Shown here in pieces: positions 10,591 to 19,886 of a stretch of 64,000 nucleotides of DNA (positions within the stretch are counted from its first letter, which is position 1; each line of letters opens with the position of its first letter). This DNA is from Shewanella eurypsychrophilus (GTDB lineage Bacteria; Pseudomonadota; Gammaproteobacteria; Enterobacterales; Shewanellaceae). The notes under the pieces were generated by a model. That model made no database searches. It saw only the letters and a program-made list of their open reading frames with translations, and was not told the origin of the DNA. A program made the position numbers and the translations under genes. The DNA lies in the NCBI RefSeq assembly GCF_007004545.3, contig NZ_CP045503.2, positions 2,140,501 through 2,204,500 on the forward strand, read 5' to 3'.

Positions 10591-11967
10591 TTAACACTCA
10601 ACGATATTAACCGCTAAGCCACCCTTTGCCGTCTCTTTATACTTACTGCGCATGTCTTTACCTGTATCCATCATGGTTTTGATCACTTTATCAAGTGAAA
10701 CCTTGTGGTTACCGTCACCGCGAAGGGCCATTCTTGAGGCATTGATTGCCTTTACGGCGCCCATGGCATTACGCTCAATACAAGGTACCTGAACGAGTCC
10801 ACCGACTGGGTCGCAAGTTAGTCCAAGATTATGCTCCATGCCGATCTCTGCAGCATTCTCGACATGTTCGACCGTGCCACCCATAATTTCGGTTAATGCT
10901 GCTGCGGCCATAGAGCATGCGACACCGACTTCGCCCTGACATCCTACTTCTGCGCCTGAAATAGACGCATTTTTCTTATATAGAATACCGATGGCTGCTG
11001 CGGTTAACAGGTAGCGGCAACAGATGTCGTTATCCACTTCTTGTACAAACTTGTCGTAATAGCATAAGACAGCTGGAATAATCCCTGCAGCACCATTAGT
11101 CGGAGCGGTGACGACTCTATCACCTGCTGCATTTTGTTCATTAACCGACAAGGCAAATAGATCGACCCAATCCAAAGCCATTAGGGGATCGACACTGTTT
11201 TTTCCTTCAGCCTTGAGTCTACGAAACATGGCTGGAGCGCGGCGTCTCAGTTTCAGGCCGCCTGGCAGCAGTCCCTCTTTATGGTAACCACGTTCGACAC
11301 AAGTCTTCATTGTCTCCCAGATATGCCAGAGTTGCTTTCTGATATCTGCTTCTTCGGCAATACTGAGCTCATTTTCCATCATCAAGGCAGAAATACTGAA
11401 GCCATTGCTATTACAAGATTCGAGTAGTTGAGCCGCGCTGTCAAAATCAAAAGGTGCAGATTTGATTGGTGCTGCTGGGGAGGCATCTTGGGCCTTTATT
11501 TCATCTTGATCTAAGATAAAGCCGCCACCTACAGAGTAGTAAGTTCTCTCATAGATGCATTTACCTTTAGCAAACGCATATAAAGTCATGGCATTGGCAT
11601 GTGCCGGTAAGCTTTTTCGTCGGTGATAAATAACGCCGGACTCACGACTGAAAATGACGCGTTTTCCGTTGGCCATTAGAAGCTCTTGAGAATCACTGAC
11701 ATCTTTAAGAATGCTATCAATTGAATCTGTATCTACAGTATCGGGGGCTTCACCCATCAAGCCGAGTATGACAGCTTTACCAGTGCCGTGTCCTTTACCT
11801 GTCTGCCCAAGAGAGCCAAATAATTCTGAGCGTAGCTCATCTGTACAATCAAGTAGACCTTCTTTACTGAGGTCATTGATAAAGATGTTGCCTGCTTTCA
11901 TTGGACCCACGGTATGTGAGCTCGATGGACCAATGCCAATTTTGAACATGTCGAATACACTTATCAT
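10591..11967 (-). CDS. sdaA: L-serine ammonia-lyase (L-serine deaminase), iron-sulfur type
   Basis: The enzyme converts L-serine to pyruvate and ammonia (EC 4.3.1.17). The start is set at the ATG at 11967 because [20 protein letters not shown] is the conserved family start and an AGG lies upstream. The open frame extends to 12132, but that extension looks non-coding. The protein has 458 residues as a single-chain type: an N-terminal beta domain, then the catalytic alpha domain. The [4Fe-4S] ligands are Cys343 (VGCQGEVG), Cys385 (LTCDPVGG) and Cys396 (VPCIERNA). sdaA and sdaB paralogues cannot be told apart from sequence alone, so the symbol is approximate. Confidence 0.92.
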   Translation of the reverse strand: MISVFDMFKIGIGPSSSHTVGPMKAGNIFINDLSKEGLLDCTDELRSELFGSLGQTGKGHGTGKAVILGLMGEAPDTVDTDSIDSILKDVSDSQELLMANGKRVIFSRESGVIYHRRKSLPAHANAMTLYAFAKGKCIYERTYYSVGGGFILDQDEIKAQDASPAAPIKSAPFDFDSAAQLLESCNSNGFSISALMMENELSIAEEADIRKQLWHIWETMKTCVERGYHKEGLLPGGLKLRRRAPAMFRRLKAEGKNSVDPLMALDWVDLFALSVNEQNAAGDRVVTAPTNGAAGIIPAVLCYYDKFVQEVDNDICCRYLLTAAAIGILYKKNASISGAEVGCQGEVGVACSMAAAALTEIMGGTVEHVENAAEIGMEHNLGLTCDPVGGLVQVPCIERNAMGAVKAINASRMALRGDGNHKVSLDKVIKTMMDTGKDMRSKYKETAKGGLAVNIVEC

Positions 11968-12292
11968 GTTTAAAAACCTGTTTGTTATTGTTCTTTTACT
12001 ATGTAATCTACGAATATTAATGAGCTTTAATCCAATTGACTTATCAAAGTTCACAGGATTAAAGCATTGATATGTTATTCTTATCCGCTTGTGTGGATCT
12101 TTGATCTGAAAGTATCCCATACTTTCCTGCATGACTTATCATGAGTTTTTTTAATAAGAACTTTCAGATTAGCTAAACTAAGGCAATAAACTTAGCTTAG
12201 TACAAATAGACGTATTCATTCACACTGTTTTTAACTATTTATTATCTGCTGAAATCGTACATTTTAGTGATTAGATTTCTTAAGGAGAAAGT
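11968..12292. other. Divergent sdaA/nagZ intergenic region with inverted repeats
   Basis: This 325-base spacer holds the promoters of sdaA and nagZ. Two nested inverted repeats share one arm: GAAAGTA-TCCCA-TACTTTC (12108-12126), and TCTGAAAGT (12106-12114) with ACTTTCAGA (12160-12168). These could be operator half-sites, but the regulator is not identifiable. No further gene is seen. Confidence 0.5.
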
Positions 12293-13309
12293 GTGAGTTA
12301 TTTAATGTTAGATCTGTCGTCTACCCAAGCGACCGAGGCCGAATTAACACAGTTGAAGCATCCTATGGTGGGGGGGTTGATCTTGTTTTCGCGCAACTTT
12401 ATAGATAGAGCTCAATTAGTGTCTCTTATAAAGTCAATTAGAGCTGTCAGATCAGATTTGATTATTGCCGTTGACCATGAGGGCGGACGCGTACAAAGGT
12501 TTCGTGAAGGCTTTACACGTATTCCTGCTATGGGCGATATATTGGCTCATGCTAATGGTGACATAGCAAAAGCGCAAAATTGCGCTGTAGAGCTAGGATA
12601 CCTGATGGCAATTGAATTACTGGCTTGTGATATCGATTTAAGCTTTGCACCTGTTCTTGATCTTAATAGGGTGAGCCGCGTTATCGGCACTAGGGCATTT
12701 GGCTCTGATCCTGAAATCGTGATCCCTTTAGCCGATAGTTTTATTCAGGGTATGAATCAGGCTGGAATGGCTGCAGTGGGCAAGCACTTTCCGGGCCATG
12801 GTAGCGTCGAGACTGACTCCCATTTGGCACAAGCTATCGATGATAGAAATGAAAGTGAGATCCGTGAATTAGATATGGTGCCTTTTAAAGCGCTCATTGA
12901 GCAGGGGAAGCTTCAAGGTGTGATGCCCGCACATGTTATCTACCCTAAAGTCGATCCCAATCCTGCAGGCTTCTCTTCTTATTGGCTCAAACAGGTACTG
13001 CGCAGTGAACTTAACTTCCAAGGGGTGATCTTTTCTGATGATCTAGGCATGGAAGGTGCGGGGGTTGTTGGTGGATACAAACAAAGAGCGAAAGCAGCTC
13101 TAGATGCAGGCTGTGACATGATCTTAGTCTGCAATGACCCACAAGGTGCAACAGAAGTCCTTAACGAGCTTGAGTGGCCTGATGAAGCTCCAGATAAATC
13201 AGCCAAGCTACTTAAAGCAGATCCTGATGCCGTCGCCAAGGCTTTACAATTGGAGCAACGCTGGCAGAAGGCTAAAGAATTAGCTGAGTCTTTTCCAAGT
13301 AAATTTTAG
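12293..13309 (+). CDS. nagZ: Beta-N-acetylhexosaminidase of peptidoglycan recycling
   Basis: NagZ (glycoside hydrolase family 3) removes N-acetylglucosamine from anhydro-muropeptides in the cytoplasm during cell wall recycling, which also generates beta-lactamase-inducing muropeptides. The start is GTG at 12293, with AAGGAG five bases upstream. Its 338 residues are the normal size for the single-domain bacterial enzyme. Signatures are DHEGGRVQRFREGFTRIP and the catalytic loop KHFPGHGSVETDSH, whose His acts as general acid/base; the nucleophile Asp is in FSDDLGMEG. It is followed 88 bases later by ycfP, the same pair as in enterobacteria. Confidence 0.96.
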   Translation: MSYLMLDLSSTQATEAELTQLKHPMVGGLILFSRNFIDRAQLVSLIKSIRAVRSDLIIAVDHEGGRVQRFREGFTRIPAMGDILAHANGDIAKAQNCAVELGYLMAIELLACDIDLSFAPVLDLNRVSRVIGTRAFGSDPEIVIPLADSFIQGMNQAGMAAVGKHFPGHGSVETDSHLAQAIDDRNESEIRELDMVPFKALIEQGKLQGVMPAHVIYPKVDPNPAGFSSYWLKQVLRSELNFQGVIFSDDLGMEGAGVVGGYKQRAKAALDAGCDMILVCNDPQGATEVLNELEWPDEAPDKSAKLLKADPDAVAKALQLEQRWQKAKELAESFPSKF

Positions 13310-13397
13310 CCAATTATTAGATAAGTTTGACTTAGCTCAACTAACTTAAGAGGTAAGTTAGCTAAAGTGAATATTCTAGAAAAGCAAAGGAAGCACA

Positions 13398-13937
13398 ATG
13401 ATCCTCTATTTACATGGTTTCGATGCAACAAGCCCTGGTAATCATGAAAAAATGCGCCAACTGCAGTTTGTTGATAAAGATGTACGTTTGGTGAGTTACA
13501 GCACTTTGCATCCCAAACATGATATGCAGCATTTACTCAATGAAGTCAGCCGACAAATACAGCAGTCAGATGATCCTTCGCCTCTGATCATAGGTGTTGG
13601 CTTAGGGGCTTTTTGGGCTGAAAGGATCGGATTTCTTAACGGTTTAAGAAGCGTTTTAATCAACCCTAATCTACATCCTGAGATCAGTATGCTTGGTAAA
13701 ATTGATCGGCCTGAAGAGTACAGTGATATTGCCGGTAAGTGTGTCACGAATTTTCGAGAGAAAAATGAAAAAAAGGCACTAGTCATTGTGTCTAGGCAAG
13801 ACTCTGAAAACGACAATATTCAAGTAGAGAAAGCCTTGAACCATTATTACCAAGTGATCTGGGATGAGGAGCAGCCGCACAAATTCCCCTCTTTAGCGAG
13901 CCATCTATCAAACATTGCCAGCTATAAGGCTTCATAA
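13398..13937 (+). CDS. ycfP: YcfP-like alpha/beta-hydrolase fold protein (UPF0227)
   Basis: A 179-residue protein beginning [19 protein letters not shown], the conserved opening of the YcfP/YqiA esterase-like family. The nucleophile elbow position reads [10 protein letters not shown]. The usual GxSxG serine is therefore replaced by glycine-leucine, as in YcfP-type members, and activity is doubtful. The gene follows nagZ with its own AAAGGAAG ribosome site. Function in the cell is unknown; co-location with nagZ is conserved in other gammaproteobacteria. Confidence 0.85.
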   Translation: MILYLHGFDATSPGNHEKMRQLQFVDKDVRLVSYSTLHPKHDMQHLLNEVSRQIQQSDDPSPLIIGVGLGAFWAERIGFLNGLRSVLINPNLHPEISMLGKIDRPEEYSDIAGKCVTNFREKNEKKALVIVSRQDSENDNIQVEKALNHYYQVIWDEEQPHKFPSLASHLSNIASYKAS

Positions 13938-13972
13938 TTTAGTATTATATGCATTAACAGATCAACAATTTA

Positions 13973-13996
13973 AGCCGCACTCGTGCGGTTTTTTTG
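13973..13996 (+). terminator. Intrinsic terminator of nagZ-ycfP
   Basis: CCGCA, CTCG loop, TGCGG followed by TTTTTTT, 38 bases after the ycfP stop. Confidence 0.88.
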
Positions 13997-14092
13997 TGTT
14001 TAAAATCTAGCCATCTTTTATTACAGTTACTTAATTTAGATTATCTCTAAGTGGTACTCCAGTATAAGATACTGATTTTTCCGCTATAGCAG

Positions 14093-14106
14093 GTGATCAA
14101 GATCAC
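14093..14106. promoter_or_regulatory. CRP-type binding site
   Basis: The perfect palindrome GTGATCAAGATCAC lies within a site that on the minus strand reads TGTGATCTTGATCACC, 9 of 10 bases of the TGTGA-N6-TCACA CRP consensus. It stands upstream of the candidate small RNA and acyP. An FNR/EtrA protein is less likely because the outer TT/AA pairs are absent. Confidence 0.65.
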
Positions 14107-14159
14107 ATTGGGTATTAAAGTTAGATGAAAAAGCTGGTTTTTGTTTGAATGTTATCGTC

Positions 14160-14290
14160 TCCAGTGTAAAGTAGCGCTCATGGTAATAATTGCTACAAAT
14201 TGATACATTTATCGTCTTAGTCTTTTTAGACTCACCAATTTGCGTATGTCGCCCGATGCAGCTAGCCCTTTTTGTTAGCTGTTTTTTTTG
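14160..14290 (+). ncRNA. Candidate small regulatory RNA with own terminator
   Basis: Three stem-loops follow the CRP-type site in series. They are GTAGC..GCTAC (14171-14195), the perfect pair CAAATTG..CAATTTG (about 14195-14242) enclosing AGTC..GACT, and CAGCTA..TAGCTG (about 14259-14281) followed by eight T residues. No credible ORF lies inside. A -10 such as TAAAGT (14167-14172, with an upstream TG) or TTATCG (14152) would place the 5' end near 14164-14180, so the RNA would be about 110-125 nt. acyP has its own promoter after the T-run, so this stretch need not be an acyP leader. No match to a named RNA was recognised. Confidence 0.5.
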
Positions 14291-14298
14291 CCTGTTTT

Positions 14299-14327
14299 TT
14301 GCCTAGTTGACTTGCATGCGTTATCTT
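14299..14327 (+). promoter_or_regulatory. Sigma-70 promoter of acyP
   Basis: TTGCCT, 17 bases, TATCTT. The predicted start of transcription is near 14334, giving an 18-base leader that contains the GGGGAG ribosome site. Confidence 0.55.
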
Positions 14328-14351
14328 CAAATGAAGTGAGTTGGGGAGAAC

Positions 14352-14630
14352 ATGATGAAAAGAGTCAAGATTAATGTCCAAGGCAAGGTGCAAGGCGTGT
14401 GTTATAGACGTTTTACCTTAGCTAAAGCAAAAGAGTTAGGCTTAACGGGTTATGTCTCAAACTGTGATGATGGCAGTGTAAGCATCTTAGTTCAGGGGGC
14501 TTTTCCTGCCGTCGATAATCTCATTGATTGGTGCCATGATGGCCCACCACACTGCAGAGTTTCAAACGTTTTCATTGAAGAGGATGATGCAGATGAGATC
14601 TATCTGGATTTCTCCATTGTGCAATCTTAG
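14352..14630 (+). CDS. acyP: Acylphosphatase
   Basis: A small (92-residue) alpha/beta-sandwich enzyme that hydrolyses acyl phosphates (EC 3.6.1.7). It starts MMKRVKINVQGKVQGVCYRR. The conserved phosphate-binding loop is normally G-V-G-F-R; here it is GVCYRRF, keeping the catalytic Arg. The substrate Asn is in GYVSNCDDGSV, where most homologues have G(T/W)VxNxxDG. The Cys and Tyr substitutions make it a slightly divergent member, but the active residues are present. GGGGAGAAC precedes the start; the second ATG is an alternative start. Confidence 0.9.
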   Translation: MMKRVKINVQGKVQGVCYRRFTLAKAKELGLTGYVSNCDDGSVSILVQGAFPAVDNLIDWCHDGPPHCRVSNVFIEEDDADEIYLDFSIVQS

Positions 14631-14643
14631 TGCAGCGAGTAGT

Positions 14644-14678
14644 AAAAAGCCTGACATATCTAATATGCCAGGCTTTTT
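14644..14678. terminator. Bidirectional intrinsic terminator between acyP and csiV
   Basis: AAAAAGCCTGACATAT, short loop, ATATGCCAGGCTTTTT: a long stem with one mismatch and A/T runs on both sides, serving the convergent genes. Confidence 0.9.
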
Positions 14679-14707
14679 AATCGTTTAACTTATCTATTTT
14701 GGCCGAT

Positions 14708-15646
14708 TTATAGAGGCTCTGTCGCTGGAACTTTTTCTCTATCTATAGGCTGCTGCATTTTCCTGATCTGTAGGACCATCCCCATTTTAGGGTGATCAAA
14801 ATAGTGGATCTCATCACTGCGCACCCGTCTATTTTGTTTCATAGGAATGGCATATAGGAAGGGGGTCGATAGATCCGCCTCACTATATTTAAATGGGTTG
14901 TGACCTCTCATGACCGCTAATTTTTTAGTGCCTTCTTCTCGTAAATTAAGTGCAGTCTCTACATACAAGTAATGATCTAAGTAAATATTAAGTGAGCCAT
15001 CTAATTTCCACACAGGCTTACTTTCCTCTGTACTGAAGCTACTTAGAAAGTCAAATTGAGGAATATCGGTTTCAGGTTTTTGGCTTGATACAGATTGGCC
15101 ATTAAGTTTAAAGCGTGATGAATAATCTTGGCCTGAAAAGAGTCTAACAGCCTTTGCTCTGTGTCTTGGTAACATAGACTGTTGCCACGTCATATGCAGA
15201 AGACTTTTATTGCCTTTTTCTCGAGACAATTTGTTGATCAGATCAGTGAATTGATTTTGGTTAGTGCCTAATAGGACTGCGGGTCCATAAGGCACACCAT
15301 ACTGCTCGCTTGCTGCTGCAATATTAACAGGAATATGTGAAGGGTGATCCATCTGGGCTGATTTGAGTTGCTCGTTACACATATCCGCATTGGTTACCCA
15401 ATCATGGGATGAACAGCCCTCTAAACTAAGGCTTGCTCCTGTGATGTTAGTACTGAAAATGGGTGAAATTAGGTCAACCAACTTCTTTGGCTGTTTGATA
15501 GAAACATGCTCAGGTACAGCTTCTTGAGACTGACTGTTGTTTCGTTCGAACAGGTAAACTTCTACCTCAAACCAACGCTCATCTTGTGCGTACGCTTGAG
15601 AAGCAGACACTAAGCCTGCAATCACTAAAAGAGTTTGTCTTAACAC
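14708..15646 (-). CDS. csiV: CsiV-like periplasmic cell-envelope protein
   Basis: A 312-residue exported protein with a signal peptide (LRQTLLVIAGLVSASQAYAQ) and a mature start at DERWFEVEVYLFERN, which resembles the CsiV family. In Vibrio cholerae CsiV assists the PBP1a-LpoA peptidoglycan synthase. The start is taken as GTG at 15646, one base after the mfd stop, because GGAG sits six bases upstream; a TTG at 15658 would overlap mfd. It is translationally coupled to mfd, in the same neighbourhood as in vibrios. Family recognition is by context and N-terminal pattern, so moderately sure. Confidence 0.7.
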   Translation of the reverse strand: MLRQTLLVIAGLVSASQAYAQDERWFEVEVYLFERNNSQSQEAVPEHVSIKQPKKLVDLISPIFSTNITGASLSLEGCSSHDWVTNADMCNEQLKSAQMDHPSHIPVNIAAASEQYGVPYGPAVLLGTNQNQFTDLINKLSREKGNKSLLHMTWQQSMLPRHRAKAVRLFSGQDYSSRFKLNGQSVSSQKPETDIPQFDFLSSFSTEESKPVWKLDGSLNIYLDHYLYVETALNLREEGTKKLAVMRGHNPFKYSEADLSTPFLYAIPMKQNRRVRSDEIHYFDHPKMGMVLQIRKMQQPIDREKVPATEPL

Positions 15647-15647
15647 A

Positions 15648-18600
15648 TTATTCTCCAAGACGATGTTGTGATAATTGCCCCAGGAGCAATTTTACCAATG
15701 CCAGTCTGTCCGTATGTGACTCGGCTGGGATCAGGAATTTTAACTTACTCGGGCCATCCATTCGATAGTTTTGTGGCTGACTTTGAAGTAAACCAATGAT
15801 AAACCCTGGATCGACGCAATGATCATCATTAAATTCTAAACTGCCGCCTTTAGCATGCATCTCGAGCTTTTTGATCCCTAATACCGTCGCTTGATGTTTA
15901 TATAAGGTGAGCTCCATCAGGTTCTTTGTTGCACTAGGCAGCATGCCGAAACGATCGATAAGTTCAACTTTAAGTTCATCCAGTGCTTGCTCTGAGTCAC
16001 AATTTGCAATGCGCTTATACAGAGAAAGACGAATGTTAACATCATGGACAAAGTCATCAGGTAACAGCGCAGGAATACGTAAATCGATTTCACACTGATG
16101 CCTCAGCATCTGACCTAAAGATGGCTCCTTACCTTCTTTCAAAGATTTAACGGCATCTTCAAGCATCTCCATGTAAAGGGTAAAACCTATTTTGGAGATA
16201 TGTCCTGACTGTTCGTCGCCTAAGAGCTCACCGGCGCCACGAATTTCAAGATCTTGTGTTGCAAGCATAAAGCCAGCGCCTAAATCTTCCAAGGCGCCAA
16301 TGGCTTCTAATCGTTTACGCGCATCGGCCGTCATACGTTTAGGATGCGGTGTCATCATATAGGCATAAGCCTGATGATGAGAGCGACCGACTCGTCCCCT
16401 GAGTTGGTGAAGCTGAGCAAGACCAAAATGATCGGCTCGCTCTATGACGATCGTGTTGGCTGATGGTACGTCGATACCAGTTTCGATGATCGTAGTACAC
16501 ACAAGTACGTTGAACTTTTGATGATAGAAGTCAGACATGACTTTTTCTAACTCACGTTCTCGCATTTGACCATGGGCGGTTACGACACGAGCTTCAGGAA
16601 GAAGCTCACTGATCTCATTGGCGCGTTTTTCAATTGTTTCTACTGAGTTATGCAGGAAGTATACCTGGCCACCACGGAGAATTTCACGCAGAAGTGCTTC
16701 TCTGATCGTACTGAGATCATATTCTCTGATAAAGGTTTTAACAGCAAGTCGCTTTGCTGGCGGCGTGGCGATAATTGACAAGTCACGCATGCCTGACATC
16801 GCCATATTCAAGGTTCTTGGGATCGGTGTTGCTGTTAAGGTCAAGATATCTACGTTAGCCCGTAAAGTCTTAATTTTTTCCTTCTGTCGAACCCCGAATC
16901 TATGCTCCTCATCGATGATCAACAAGCCTAAGTTATCAAACTCACCTTCTGAATGGAGTAGTTTATGGGTGCCAATGATGATATCGACTTTACCGTCACT
17001 GAGTTCACCCATGACGATTTTTTGCTCTTTAGCCGTTTTGAAGCGAGAGACCACCTCTACTTTCACTGGCCAATCGGCGAATCTGTCCTTGAAGTTTTCA
17101 TAGTGTTGCTGAGCAAGCAATGTTGTAGGCACTAAAATAGCGACTTGCTTGCCATCGTTAACGGCGACAAATGCCGCTCGCATGGCGACCTCTGTCTTAC
17201 CAAAACCAACATCACCGCAGACGAGTCTATCCATAGCTATGGGTGAGCACATGTCAGTGATGACTGCATTGATAGACGTTTCTTGGTCGACGGTTTCTTC
17301 AAACGGAAAGCTATTGGAAAATTGTGCATATTCCTGTTCATCGATCTTACAGGCCTCACCGGGGCGAGCTTGCCTTCGAGCGTAAACATCGAGTAGCTCG
17401 ACAGCCACATCACGGATTTTTTCAACGGCTTTTTTCTTTGCTTTTGCCCAGGTTTCATTACCGAGTTTATTTAGATTTGCTTCTTCGTCGGGACCCACAC
17501 TGTAGCGGCTAATAAGGTGCAGTGATGATACGGGTACATAAAGCTTATCACCTCCGGAATACTCTAACTTGAGATACTCGGCGATAAGACCGCCAGTATC
17601 CAGCGTCTCTAAGCCCTGATATTTAGCGACACCGTGGTCTAGATGAACGATAGGTTGGCCAACTTTCAATTCAGCCAAGTTCTTCACTAAAGCATCACTG
17701 CTGATCTGTTTTTGTTTGTCACGTCGACGCTTCTGAGAGATGCGGTGACCGAAAAGTTCTGTTTCACAAACCAGGCTAAACTTCCCGCCGCGGGCTTTGT
17801 CTATGATACAACCGTTGGATAACGGCGAGACAATAAGACCAAAGCGGGCTTTTGATGCGATATAATCATCTAGTGAGTCAAACCGCTTCGGTTTGATATC
17901 GACCTTGCTTAGCAGCTCTAATAATGCCTCTCGTCGGCCTTCAGACTCGGCACTGAATAGAATGCTTACGTCACCTTGGGCATAATCCGCTAGTAAGCTC
18001 AGAGGCTGTTTCAGTTTGTGGTTGGCGGTTAATTCTGGCAATTTTTCTATTTTGGCTTGATGACCACTCTCTTCACCAGTTCCTACCTTAAGTAAGTACC
18101 TTGGCAGGGTCTTAAACTGAGAAAAAAGCTGCTCGGTGAGTAGATATAACTCTTTTGGTTCAAGCAAAGGGCGTAAAGGGTCGACGCGCCTGTCTTCGAA
18201 TCTGAGGCCAACTTCAGCTAAGTGAGCGTTAGAGGCAGCTTCTAAATCGCCAATATTGACCAGCTGAGTATTTTCAGGCAGATAATCGAACAGCGTTGCT
18301 GTTTCATCGAAGAAGAGCGGTAGGTAGCTTTCTATCCCTGCTGGCAGGATTTTACGGCTAACCATTTGGTAAACAGATTCAGGTTCTTTAACTAATACTT
18401 CGAAGCGACGACGGTATCTCTGCCTAAATCCTTCAATGGCGGCATCATCTGTTGGAAACTCTTTTGCTGGCAGTAATCTTATTGAATCTATTTCACCACT
18501 TGAGCGTTGAGTTTCAGGATCGAAATGCCGAATGGATTCGACTTCATCATCGAAAAGCTCAATTCGAAATGGTTGGTTAGAGCCCATGGGAAACAGGTCG

Positions 18601-19121
18601 ATGATTGAACCTCTGACTGCAAACTCACCATGCTCATAGACCTGCTCAACCAGATGATAACCAGTGCTGACCAGTTGCTGCTTTACATCTTGTAGGCAGT
18701 AATTATCCCCCTTCGCCAGTATGAGTACGTTACCGGTTAAGAATGACTTCGGCGACAAACGTACCATCAAGGTGCTTAAGGGAACGATAACAAGCCCCTG
18801 CTTAGCACTGGGTAGACGAGATAACGTTTCGAGTCGCTGTGAGACTAAATCTTGATGCGGCGAGAAGTTATCATAGGGCAGTGTCTCACGGTCTGGGAAT
18901 AGCCAGACAGGGAAGGATTTTCCTGCTAACAGGTAATGTAACTCAGATTCGAGTAAAAGCGCCGTAGGCGTATCATGGGTTACAGCAACAGTGATCCCTT
19001 CATGCCTTTGGACTAAATTCGCCAAGGTGATGGCTTGTGATGCACCGCCTAAGGTATAAAGCGATTGAGATTTTGATGCACTTTTAACTGGTGGTGGCGT
19101 CAGTATTGAGAAAGCTTTCAT
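15648..19121 (-). CDS. mfd: Transcription-repair coupling factor
   Basis: Mfd removes stalled RNA polymerase at DNA lesions and recruits UvrA. The 1157-residue length is normal. In order: UvrB-like N-terminal domains with an inactive ATPase site; the RNA-polymerase-interaction (CarD-like) domain at VHLDHGVAKYQGLETL; the RecG-like translocase with Walker A CGDVGFGKTEVAM and DEEH box IIDEEHRFGVRQKEK; motif VI QLRGRVGRSHHQAYAYM; and the C-terminal autoinhibitory TRCF domain. The ribosome site before the ATG is poor. csiV follows immediately. Confidence 0.97.
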   Translation of the reverse strand: MKAFSILTPPPVKSASKSQSLYTLGGASQAITLANLVQRHEGITVAVTHDTPTALLLESELHYLLAGKSFPVWLFPDRETLPYDNFSPHQDLVSQRLETLSRLPSAKQGLVIVPLSTLMVRLSPKSFLTGNVLILAKGDNYCLQDVKQQLVSTGYHLVEQVYEHGEFAVRGSIIDLFPMGSNQPFRIELFDDEVESIRHFDPETQRSSGEIDSIRLLPAKEFPTDDAAIEGFRQRYRRRFEVLVKEPESVYQMVSRKILPAGIESYLPLFFDETATLFDYLPENTQLVNIGDLEAASNAHLAEVGLRFEDRRVDPLRPLLEPKELYLLTEQLFSQFKTLPRYLLKVGTGEESGHQAKIEKLPELTANHKLKQPLSLLADYAQGDVSILFSAESEGRREALLELLSKVDIKPKRFDSLDDYIASKARFGLIVSPLSNGCIIDKARGGKFSLVCETELFGHRISQKRRRDKQKQISSDALVKNLAELKVGQPIVHLDHGVAKYQGLETLDTGGLIAEYLKLEYSGGDKLYVPVSSLHLISRYSVGPDEEANLNKLGNETWAKAKKKAVEKIRDVAVELLDVYARRQARPGEACKIDEQEYAQFSNSFPFEETVDQETSINAVITDMCSPIAMDRLVCGDVGFGKTEVAMRAAFVAVNDGKQVAILVPTTLLAQQHYENFKDRFADWPVKVEVVSRFKTAKEQKIVMGELSDGKVDIIIGTHKLLHSEGEFDNLGLLIIDEEHRFGVRQKEKIKTLRANVDILTLTATPIPRTLNMAMSGMRDLSIIATPPAKRLAVKTFIREYDLSTIREALLREILRGGQVYFLHNSVETIEKRANEISELLPEARVVTAHGQMRERELEKVMSDFYHQKFNVLVCTTIIETGIDVPSANTIVIERADHFGLAQLHQLRGRVGRSHHQAYAYMMTPHPKRMTADARKRLEAIGALEDLGAGFMLATQDLEIRGAGELLGDEQSGHISKIGFTLYMEMLEDAVKSLKEGKEPSLGQMLRHQCEIDLRIPALLPDDFVHDVNIRLSLYKRIANCDSEQALDELKVELIDRFGMLPSATKNLMELTLYKHQATVLGIKKLEMHAKGGSLEFNDDHCVDPGFIIGLLQSQPQNYRMDGPSKLKFLIPAESHTDRLALVKLLLGQLSQHRLGE

Positions 19122-19195
19122 TCAGATATAGTAAAGAGTCGCGTCAAAGATGCCTGATATTGTAGAGGCTTACAGGCACCAGTGCTAGAGAAAAA

Positions 19196-19789
19196 TCAGC
19201 GAGGCGCTTTTGCCTGTTTACGTAACTTTAATTGTTTCTGCTGCACGCTCAAACTGGCTTTAACTAGCTGTTCTACATCCGTATCAAGGATTTGAGTAAA
19301 CTCAAGCACATGGTTGAATTGGGTATGTGAAGGATGAAGCTCCGAAGTTATCGATTCAGAAGCTGTGACTGTAGCAAAACATATTAGCGCGACTAATTCT
19401 TCTTTGATGTGCAGAGAAACTTTAAATTGTGCTCCAATATTGAGGGCGCTATCGCTAATGATGCTAATACCACTGCCACCAAAGTGCGTACCGGAAAAAC
19501 GTTCACCTTCATGTTCTTCTTGTTCTAAAACATGCTGCAGTACTATGTCTATTTTACGTGACTGTAGTTTGAGGTAATCGACTACACTTTTAGCGTCATC
19601 ATCTAAATGTCTGAGCTGAATCAAGCAGTCTGCTTCCAGACTTTTTACTTGACTGATCAGCAATAAACCAGCGGGTAACATGGCGCGTAGTTCATCTTCT
19701 GTGGGTAATGGTTCATCTTTTGGCCAAGAAGAAAGATAGGCACTAAAGCCATGCTTAATACTAAAATAGGGAGTTGATTCAGTGAACAA
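19196..19789 (-). CDS. PilZ-domain-like protein (PlzB type), possibly not binding c-di-GMP
   Basis: A 197-residue cytoplasmic protein starting at TTG 19789 with a good AGAGGAAA ribosome site. The middle to C-terminal part (FSGTHFGGSGISIISDSALNIGAQFKVSLHI.. then ALICFATVTAS) follows the beta-barrel layout of PilZ domains, including the D/N-x-S-x-x-G equivalent GGSGISI. The RxxxR arm that binds cyclic di-GMP is not evident before it. In V. cholerae a degenerate PilZ gene (VC1885, plzB) sits between mfd and lolE, which supports the assignment by context. The role is unknown. Confidence 0.6.
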   Translation of the reverse strand: MFTESTPYFSIKHGFSAYLSSWPKDEPLPTEDELRAMLPAGLLLISQVKSLEADCLIQLRHLDDDAKSVVDYLKLQSRKIDIVLQHVLEQEEHEGERFSGTHFGGSGISIISDSALNIGAQFKVSLHIKEELVALICFATVTASESITSELHPSHTQFNHVLEFTQILDTDVEQLVKASLSVQQKQLKLRKQAKAPR

Positions 19790-19886
19790 GGGATTTCCTC
19801 TTGTTTTTATATAGCTAATACCCCTATTATCGTGCGCATCTTAATGATTTAGCAAGGCTGATTAATTATTGGGCCTGTAGGAAACT

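Noticed and set aside
11968..12132. Extended N-terminus of sdaA to 12132
   Set aside because: The family starts at MISVFDMF, and the added residues show no similarity or good ribosome site.
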